Source: Nocardia aurantia
Lineage (GTDB): Bacteria > Actinomycetota > Actinomycetes > Mycobacteriales > Mycobacteriaceae
Assembly (NCBI RefSeq): GCF_009604425.1
Contig: NZ_WEGI01000003.1
Span: 496,001 to 560,000 of the forward strand
Direction of reading: 5' to 3'
Length of the DNA stretch: 64,000 nt
Shown here: positions 59,010 to 64,000 of the stretch, piece after piece
Layout: each line of letters begins with the position of its first letter
How positions within the stretch are numbered: position 1 is the first letter of the stretch
Notes under the pieces: generated by a model
What the model saw: the letters and a program-made list of their open reading frames with translations, nothing else
Told to the model about the DNA's origin: nothing
Database searches by the model: none
Program-made: the position numbers and the translations under genes

Positions 59010-59900
59010 ATGATCGCAGAACCCGTCCGGATCGGCCGTGTGGAATCGCTTGTGGCGGACCGCGGCCCGACCGCATTGCGTATCGCGGTCGGCGGGCAAC
59101 TGCGTAAGTTGCGCGAACAGGCGGGCATCACACGCGAACGTGCGGGCGACCACATTCGTGGCTCCCATGCCAAGATCAGCCGGCTCGAACTCGGGCGGAC
59201 CGGCTTCAAAGAGCGCGACATTCGTGATCTGCTGACGTTGTACGGCGTCGCGGATGCCGATGAGCGCGAGACTTTCCTGGAGTTGGTTCGCAAGGCGAAT
59301 CAGCCGGGGTGGTGGCACCGCTACAGCGATCTGCTGCCACCCTGGTTCGAAACCTATCTCGGACTGGAGCACGCCGCCAAGTCCATTCGTACCTTCGAGG
59401 GGCAGGTCATTCCCGGTCTGTTGCAGACCGAGGACTATGCCCGCGCCATCGTGGCCCTCGGGCACGAGAACGTGGAGACCACCCGCCGGGTGGAACTGCG
59501 TAAACGCCGGCAGCAGATTCTGGACCGGCCGGGCGCGCCCACCCTGTGGGCCGTTGTGGACGAGGCGGTGCTGCATCGGCCGGTCGGCGGCGCGGATGTG
59601 CTGCGGGCCCAGTTGCGGCATCTGCTGGACATCTCGCACCGGTCCAACATCACCATTCAGGTCCTGCCCTTCGCGGCGGGCGGCCATGCGGCAGTGGGCA
59701 GTTCGTTCACCATGCTGCGGTTCGCGGAGCCGGAACTGCCGGACATCGTGTATCTGGAGCAGCTCACCAGCGCGCTGTATCTCGACAAGCAGGTCGAGCT
59801 GGAGCTGTACCGACAGGTCATGGACCGGTTGAGTGTCCAGGCCGAGGCGCCGGAACGGTCACGGCGCATGCTGGAGAAGGCGATCGGCGAACTCGGCTGA
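59010..59900 (+). CDS. XRE-family regulator with DUF5753 (WhiJ-like)
   Basis: 296 residues. HTH at about 27-80: LRKLREQAGITRERAGDHI and HAKISRLELGRTGFKERDI. DUF5753 spans about 110-285: WFETYLGLEHAAKSIRTFEGQVIPGLLQTEDYARA, then LDISHRSNITIQVLPFAAGGH and IVYLEQLTSALYLDK. GGAG lies ahead of ATG 59010. In Streptomyces, WhiJ-type proteins repress developmental genes with a DUF397 partner. Here it forms such a pair with 58683-58913, and may control the flanking twin promoters. Confidence 0.93.
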   Translation: MIAEPVRIGRVESLVADRGPTALRIAVGGQLRKLREQAGITRERAGDHIRGSHAKISRLELGRTGFKERDIRDLLTLYGVADADERETFLELVRKANQPGWWHRYSDLLPPWFETYLGLEHAAKSIRTFEGQVIPGLLQTEDYARAIVALGHENVETTRRVELRKRRQQILDRPGAPTLWAVVDEAVLHRPVGGADVLRAQLRHLLDISHRSNITIQVLPFAAGGHAAVGSSFTMLRFAEPELPDIVYLEQLTSALYLDKQVELELYRQVMDRLSVQAEAPERSRRMLEKAIGELG

Positions 59901-59951
59901 GAAGGAGCGGGTGGCAGCGGCCGATCGGGGGTTGCCACCCACGGCGCCGTC

Positions 59952-60203
59952 CTACTGCCTGATGCAGGTGGATGCGATGCGCCAGAAGGCTTCCGGCTGC
60001 ATGCCCTGGAAGTCCCAGTCGTTCACCAGGCTGTGGGCGGTGGTGACGATCCGATCGATGTCGAAATCGTCGCGGCTGGCCGCGCCGGTGTGTTCGACGG
60101 CATTGATGACGAAACGAGTCGCGGTCTCTCGCGAATTGCTATAGTTGTCGGTCCGGCTGAAGTCCATGATCCCGATCCGGCCGAGGTCCATTGGCTGGTT
60201 CAT
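59952..60203 (-). CDS. Second small protein of the WhiJ-like locus
   Basis: 83 residues from ATG 60203 (ATG 60236 would add eleven). Acidic and helical: NSRETATRFVINAVEHTG, DDFDIDRIVTTAHSLVNDWDFQGM, EAFWRIASTC. Looks like a small Nocardia-type protein of unknown role. Its promoter (60308-60337) is a twin of the one at 58410, and the predicted leader of about 100 nt is similar in length to that of 58113-58310. Convergent with the XRE gene. Confidence 0.7.
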   Translation of the reverse strand: MNQPMDLGRIGIMDFSRTDNYSNSRETATRFVINAVEHTGAASRDDFDIDRIVTTAHSLVNDWDFQGMQPEAFWRIASTCIRQ

Positions 60204-60307
60204 GTGAACGCCCCTGAGCGCCAGGCCGCGAGTCATCCGATGGCAAGATTTGGCACCGGGTTCACTCTACGGCTCCCTGGTATTCCCCTGTTTTGCCTTG
60301 CAGGACG

Positions 60308-60348
60308 AGTCTAGGGCGATGTAGCTCACAAATGCAAGTACATCTGCA
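60308..60348 (-). promoter_or_regulatory. Promoter twin 2 with 16-bp motif
   Basis: Reverse strand: -35 TTGCAT (60337-60332), 18-bp spacer, -10 TAGACT (60313-60308). CAAATGCAAGTACATCTGCA is at 60329-60348 and CGAGTCTAGGG at 60306-60316. Both blocks, and the 12 bp between them, match twin 1 in position. Confidence 0.6.
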
Positions 60349-60525
60349 ACTTCGAAAATGCACTCGCAGAGGCGATTTCGGCTGCTGGAGGGTTGCTCCG
60401 GAGCCCTCCCAACCGCCTGTCTTGGCCTTTCAACGTTTGTTGGCTGTTCGCCGGTGATCGTGCTATATGTCGAATCTGATCGAGATCGGCGGCCGAACGC
60501 GGCCCGACCAGGCAGGACGAGCACA

Positions 60526-61371
60526 GTGAGCGGGTCATTCGGGTACTTCCGCGCGGACGGGGACAACTTCGTTCCCGAGCCGCTCGCCGTCAGCCAATGG
60601 TCCTCGGACCAGGTGGTCGGTCCGGCCGTGTGCGGACTGCTGGCCCACACGCTCGAGGTCCGGCACGGTGGCGACGGTTTCGCTCCGGTGCGGCTGACCG
60701 TGGACATGTTCGCGCCCGCCCGAATGCGTTCGCTGTCGGTCGCGACCACGCGGGTGCGCGACGGCAACCGGATCCGGGTCGCGGACGCCGTGCTGAGCAA
60801 CGACGCCACCCCGGTGGCCCGCGCCACGGTGGTGCTGCTGCGGCCGTCCGAACAACCGCCGGGGGAGATCTGGACCCGGGAGCGGCAGCCGTCCCCGCCT
60901 CCGCTCGAGCTCGCGCCCCCGGCCACCGGTCCCGGCATCCCGTGGTTCGGCAGCGATGCCGGCGGCCCGTGGGCGCAGTCGTTCGGCGCGCACGAGAACG
61001 CCTCTCGCAAACGCACCTGGCAGCACCCGATGAATGTCCTGGTCGGCGAGGATCCTTCGCCGTTCGTGCTGGCCGCGCTGGTGGGGGAGCAGACCAGCAT
61101 GGTGACCAACTGGAGCGACGAGGGCATCGGCTTCATCAACACCGACCTCACGCTGGCCCTGGCCCGGATGCCGGTCGGCCGCGAACTGGGCGTCGAGGCG
61201 GACAATCACCTCAGCCGCGACGGTCTCGCGGTGGGCACCGCCACGTTGTTCGACCGCGAGGGCGCGTTCGGCAGTTCGATGGTGACCGCGGTCGCCAACG
61301 CGGGGCGCCAGATCAACGCCGGCCGGCTGGATCGACGCTTCAGTACCGCCGACCGCGGCCGGCGGGGCTGA
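60526..61371 (+). CDS. Acyl-CoA thioesterase-like (double hot-dog) protein
   Basis: 281 residues from GTG 60526, AGGA upstream. Two hot-dog halves: the first has VVGPAVCGLLAHTLEVR and FAPVRLTVDMFAPARMRSLSV; the second has SFVLAALVGEQTSMVTNW-like sequence and FINTDLTLALARMPVG. This fits the TesB-like 4HBT_3 family. Likely hydrolyses acyl-CoA. Not part of the shared-operator set. Confidence 0.85.
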   Translation: MSGSFGYFRADGDNFVPEPLAVSQWSSDQVVGPAVCGLLAHTLEVRHGGDGFAPVRLTVDMFAPARMRSLSVATTRVRDGNRIRVADAVLSNDATPVARATVVLLRPSEQPPGEIWTRERQPSPPPLELAPPATGPGIPWFGSDAGGPWAQSFGAHENASRKRTWQHPMNVLVGEDPSPFVLAALVGEQTSMVTNWSDEGIGFINTDLTLALARMPVGRELGVEADNHLSRDGLAVGTATLFDREGAFGSSMVTAVANAGRQINAGRLDRRFSTADRGRRG

Positions 61372-61515
61372 GCGAATCGTTCGCCGTGGCGCGGCCTCAC
61401 CGGCGGGCGGCGCGGTCGTCCGTGCCCCGCCGCTGCGGGGCGGAGCTGCCTCGCAGCGCAGTACGACCCCGCGCGGCACGCTCGGCCGGCGGGCCGGGCC
61501 CGCCGGTAGCTCGGC

Positions 61516-62343
61516 TCACGGCGCCCAGCGGTGAATCATCCACTGCCGCGCGGCATCTCGCAGGCCGAAGGTCCACATGTTCGGATGGCGATGTGCGGTC
61601 GAGGTCCACTCCGCGGCGAGTGCGGTCGCGAACACCTCCAGATCGCGTTCGGTCGCGGCGTGCCAGGCCGGGATGCGCGCGGCCCACTGCTCGGCCTCGG
61701 TGGGTGTGCGCCCGGCGAAGATGAGCCAGACGATCCAGCAGCACGGGTCGATCCACGGCGCGCCCCGGGTGGCCCACGGCCAGTCGACGAGGCGGGCGTC
61801 GGTGTCGGTGATGAGCACGTTGCTGTAGTTCCAATCGGTGTGCAGCAGCGCGTCGCCACCGAACCGCAGTACGTCGGCCGTGTCGGTGAGATAACTGCCC
61901 CAGCGCCGCACCGCGTCCTCGAGCGGCTGCCGCGGCGGGCAGCGCAGCCGGCCCAGCGCGGTCATCGCCGCCGCGGTCTCGGCCAGATCCGCGTCGCTGC
62001 GATAGTCCGCGAAATGCCCTGGGACATAATCGAAGACGACCAGATCCCAGCCACCCGTGCGAAGATGACAACGCACCCGCGGGCCGATCGGGTAGACGTA
62101 ACGGCCGAGTTCGGCCTCGCGTTGCTGCGACCAGACATCGGGATCGTCGGCGCGCAGGCCCTTCACGAACAACTGCCGGCCGCCGACATCGATGAGCTCG
62201 GCGAGATGGGCCGAGAAACCGCCGGCCACCGGCGTGGAACAGTAGATGGGGCCCGTCGCCGCCTCGACCGCGGCTCGCGCCTCGCTCGGAAGATCCTCCC
62301 AACTACGACGGTGCGCCGAGGTTTGCGCCCGATCGACTGTCAC
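61516..62343 (-). CDS. Aminoglycoside-phosphotransferase-family kinase
   Basis: 275 residues. Kinase-like fold with Lys in QLFVKGLRAD, the catalytic loop LLHTDWNYSNVLI (HxDxxxxN) and the metal Asp in RLVDWPWATRGAPW. Small-molecule kinases of this family phosphorylate antibiotics, choline or other alcohols; resistance cannot be assumed. GTG 62343 start. The 144 bp before 61516 hold nothing recognisable. Confidence 0.9.
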   Translation of the reverse strand: MTVDRAQTSAHRRSWEDLPSEARAAVEAATGPIYCSTPVAGGFSAHLAELIDVGGRQLFVKGLRADDPDVWSQQREAELGRYVYPIGPRVRCHLRTGGWDLVVFDYVPGHFADYRSDADLAETAAAMTALGRLRCPPRQPLEDAVRRWGSYLTDTADVLRFGGDALLHTDWNYSNVLITDTDARLVDWPWATRGAPWIDPCCWIVWLIFAGRTPTEAEQWAARIPAWHAATERDLEVFATALAAEWTSTAHRHPNMWTFGLRDAARQWMIHRWAP

Positions 62344-62393
62344 CCTCGTGGTCTACCGCGAAACCACCCGGTGCACAAGGTTGAAACGCGGAG

Positions 62394-62434
62394 TGAAAGG
62401 TAACTTTCATCTTGTATGTGCAGGTGAACGTACA
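62394..62434. promoter_or_regulatory. Divergent promoter elements between APH-like and lipase genes
   Basis: TGAAAG-GTAA-CTTTCA (62394-62409) is a perfect inverted repeat. TGCAGGTGAACGTACA (62419-62434) is similar, on the opposite strand, to the 16-bp motif of the WhiJ-like locus (about 12 of 16). Control by the nearby XRE protein is speculative. Confidence 0.4.
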
Positions 62435-62575
62435 GGTGTGGTGCGCACCGGATTCACCGCCGGTGGCGGGCCGATTCGCGGTGGCGGGCAGCGGGTTCGG
62501 CGCGCCCGTTGTGACATCTCCTGACCCTCGTGGAGTACTGGGACTTTCGGCCACCGGCGGATAGCCTGCTCGGAC

Positions 62576-63787
62576 ATGGGGAAAACCACACTCCGGCGGA
62601 CGCTGATCGGGGTCGCCGCCGGGCTGCTGCTGGTCGCCGCGGGGTCGGAAACCGCTGCGGCGCAGCCGATCTATCCGAAGCCGGACCCGGACGCGTTCTA
62701 CGCCGCGCCCGCGGACATCGCCGATCACCAGCCCGGTGACGTGCTGGAGACCCGGGCGCTGCCGCCGCTGGCGGTCTTCCCGGACACCGACATCACGCTG
62801 ATCAAGTTCCGTTCCACCAATTCCGAGGGCAGGCCGATCGCGGCCACCACGACGGTACTGAGTCCGCGCAACCGTCCGGACAACGGCCCGCTGCTGTCGT
62901 ACCAGACGATCATCAACGGGCTGGGCACCGAATGCGCGGTCTCGCACGTGCTCTACACCAGCGATCCGAAGCTGCAGGTGCGTGAGGCGCCGGCCTACAA
63001 CGTGCTGTTGCGGCGCGGCTGGACCATCGCCATGCCGGATCATCTGGGCCCGCAATTCGCTTACGGCGCAGCACGTCTCGGCGGCCAGATCACGCTGGAC
63101 GGGATCCGCGCGGCGCAGCGGCTGCCGCAGCTGCGGGTGTCGGCGAGCCCGGTTGCGATGGCCGGCTACTCCGGGGGCGGCATGGCGACCGCGTGGGCGG
63201 CGGCGCTCGCCCCCTCGTACGCGCCCGAGCTGCGGGTGGCAGGCGCCGCCGCGGGCGGTGTGCCGATGAACCTGGTGACGATGCTCGAGGGGCTCGGCTT
63301 CGGCGCGCATCCGGTGTTCGGGCTGGCGCTGGCCGCCGGGCTCGGGCTGGAACGGGAGTATCCCGACCGGTTCCCGTTGTCAGATCAGCTCAACGACCGC
63401 GGTCTGGCGGTCCGGCAGTCGATGGCCAACAGCTGCACCAACGATCTGCTCACCGCCGCGGCCGGCAAGGGCATGATCGACTTCGCGAAGACCACGTCGA
63501 TGACGCAGGATCCGGTGGCCCGCAAGGTTGTCGAGGACAACAGCCTGCAACTCTTCGACGGCGTGCCGAATATGCCCGTCTTCGAATGGCATTCACCGAT
63601 CGACGGCCTGGTCCCGGTGGACGCGATCATCGACACCGACCACCGCTGGTGCGGCGCGGGTGTCCGATTGCAGTCCGCGGCGATCCCGGTCCCCGACCAC
63701 CTGACCGCCGCCGTTCTGGGCCTCCCCGAGGTGATGACGTGGCTCGACGCCCGGATGCGCGGCGAATCGGCGCCCTCCAACTGCTGA
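62576..63787 (+). CDS. Secretory lipase (LIP family)
   Basis: 403 residues. Signal peptide TLIGVAAGLLLVAAGSETAAAQ cut near 30. The alpha/beta-hydrolase core has GYSGGGMATAW with nucleophile Ser, a cap region (MNLVTMLEGLGFGA), Asp in HSPIDGLVPVD, and His in PVPDHLTAAV. Cys at NSCTND, RWCGAG and the very C-terminus suggest disulfides. This is the PF03583 secretory lipase family common in Nocardia and mycobacteria. Hydrolyses triacylglycerol outside the cell. Confidence 0.93.
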   Translation: MGKTTLRRTLIGVAAGLLLVAAGSETAAAQPIYPKPDPDAFYAAPADIADHQPGDVLETRALPPLAVFPDTDITLIKFRSTNSEGRPIAATTTVLSPRNRPDNGPLLSYQTIINGLGTECAVSHVLYTSDPKLQVREAPAYNVLLRRGWTIAMPDHLGPQFAYGAARLGGQITLDGIRAAQRLPQLRVSASPVAMAGYSGGGMATAWAAALAPSYAPELRVAGAAAGGVPMNLVTMLEGLGFGAHPVFGLALAAGLGLEREYPDRFPLSDQLNDRGLAVRQSMANSCTNDLLTAAAGKGMIDFAKTTSMTQDPVARKVVEDNSLQLFDGVPNMPVFEWHSPIDGLVPVDAIIDTDHRWCGAGVRLQSAAIPVPDHLTAAVLGLPEVMTWLDARMRGESAPSNC

Positions 63788-63867
63788 GCCGCCGGGTAGA
63801 GGTGTTGCCGACCCGCTTGGCCGAGCGGTGCTGACCCGCCGGGCCGGTCGGACTGCCGGCCACCGGG

Positions 63868-64000
63868 TCAGATCACCGCGACCGCCTGGTCGATCGGGGT
63901 GCTACCGGCGATGAGTTCCAGGGTCTTGCCGATTGTGCCTGGCGCGTCCAGTACGGCGGCGAGGACCGCGGCGACATCGGCTCGGGGGATCGCACCGCGC
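63868..64000 (-). CDS. NAD(P)-binding protein, C-terminal end only
   Basis: The visible 43 residues (GAIPRADVAAVLAAVLDAP, then TLELIAGSTPIDQAV) match the end of atypical SDR/NmrA-like NAD(P)H-binding proteins. The rest lies beyond the right edge. Confidence 0.7.
   Translation of the reverse strand, partial: RGAIPRADVAAVLAAVLDAPGTIGKTLELIAGSTPIDQAVAVI

Noticed and set aside
61516..62343. Aminoglycoside resistance gene
   Set aside because: Only the kinase fold is visible; the family includes many non-resistance kinases.

Overview
The window is 64 kb of very GC-rich DNA that reads like the chromosome of a Nocardia-type actinomycete (Mycobacteriales). The grounds are the GC-rich third codon positions, many MarR/TetR regulators, F420-type enzymes, type III CoA-transferases, a TIGR00027-type methyltransferase, an EspC/WXG-like type VII secretion module, and an XRE-DUF5753/DUF397 (WhiJ-like) locus. 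The genus is an inference. I saw no rRNA, tRNA, transposase, integrase or CRISPR array.

Region 1 (about 0.8-39.5 kb) is dominated by a catabolic island. It holds two aldehyde dehydrogenases, a P450-type ferredoxin, several short-chain dehydrogenases, two D-aminoacylase-like amidohydrolases, a third amidohydrolase of another subfamily, a thiolase, a Rieske oxygenase, a cytochrome P450, a 1165-residue indolepyruvate-ferredoxin-oxidoreductase-like enzyme, EthD-like proteins, an HMG-CoA-lyase-like enzyme, a CrtC-like hydratase with a P-loop kinase, two CoA-transferases, a DUF35-thiolase fusion and an F420-type luciferase-like oxidoreductase. Together they suggest oxygenation, hydrolysis, CoA activation and aldol/thiolytic cleavage of a hydrophobic substrate that I cannot name.

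The most interesting signal is an 18-bp imperfect palindrome (about AGTRAG-TANNYR-CTNNNT) found in eight promoters of this island, with a ninth weak copy. One copy lies in front of a TetR gene (8637-9314). In five copies a -10-like hexamer is followed by exactly one base and then the palindrome. This suggests one TetR repressor controls at least seven scattered operons.

Inserted in or beside the island are other modules: divergent MarR/hydrolase and MarR/cupin pairs, a GDS(L) esterase, and a three-gene type VII-secretion-like set (26.3-29.9 kb: EspC-like small protein, 839-residue WXG-like protein, lipoprotein).

Region 2 (39.6-57.9 kb) is mixed housekeeping and accessory DNA: an alpha/beta hydrolase, a membrane protein, a Tat-exported neutral ceramidase behind a hairpin-rich leader and a perfect palindromic operator, an MFS exporter with its MarR repressor and tandem operators, a GC-rich minisatellite, a lipid-anchored dienelactone hydrolase, a universal stress protein, a deazaflavin nitroreductase, an isochorismatase-like hydrolase, two APC-superfamily transporters, a glycosyltransferase, an SDR/MarR pair, a methyltransferase and a secreted HNH-like lipoprotein.

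Region 3 (58-64 kb) carries a WhiJ-like XRE/DUF397 pair flanked by two small genes with nearly identical promoters, then a thioesterase, an aminoglycoside-phosphotransferase-fold kinase, a secretory lipase and the end of an NAD(P)-binding protein cut by the window edge.
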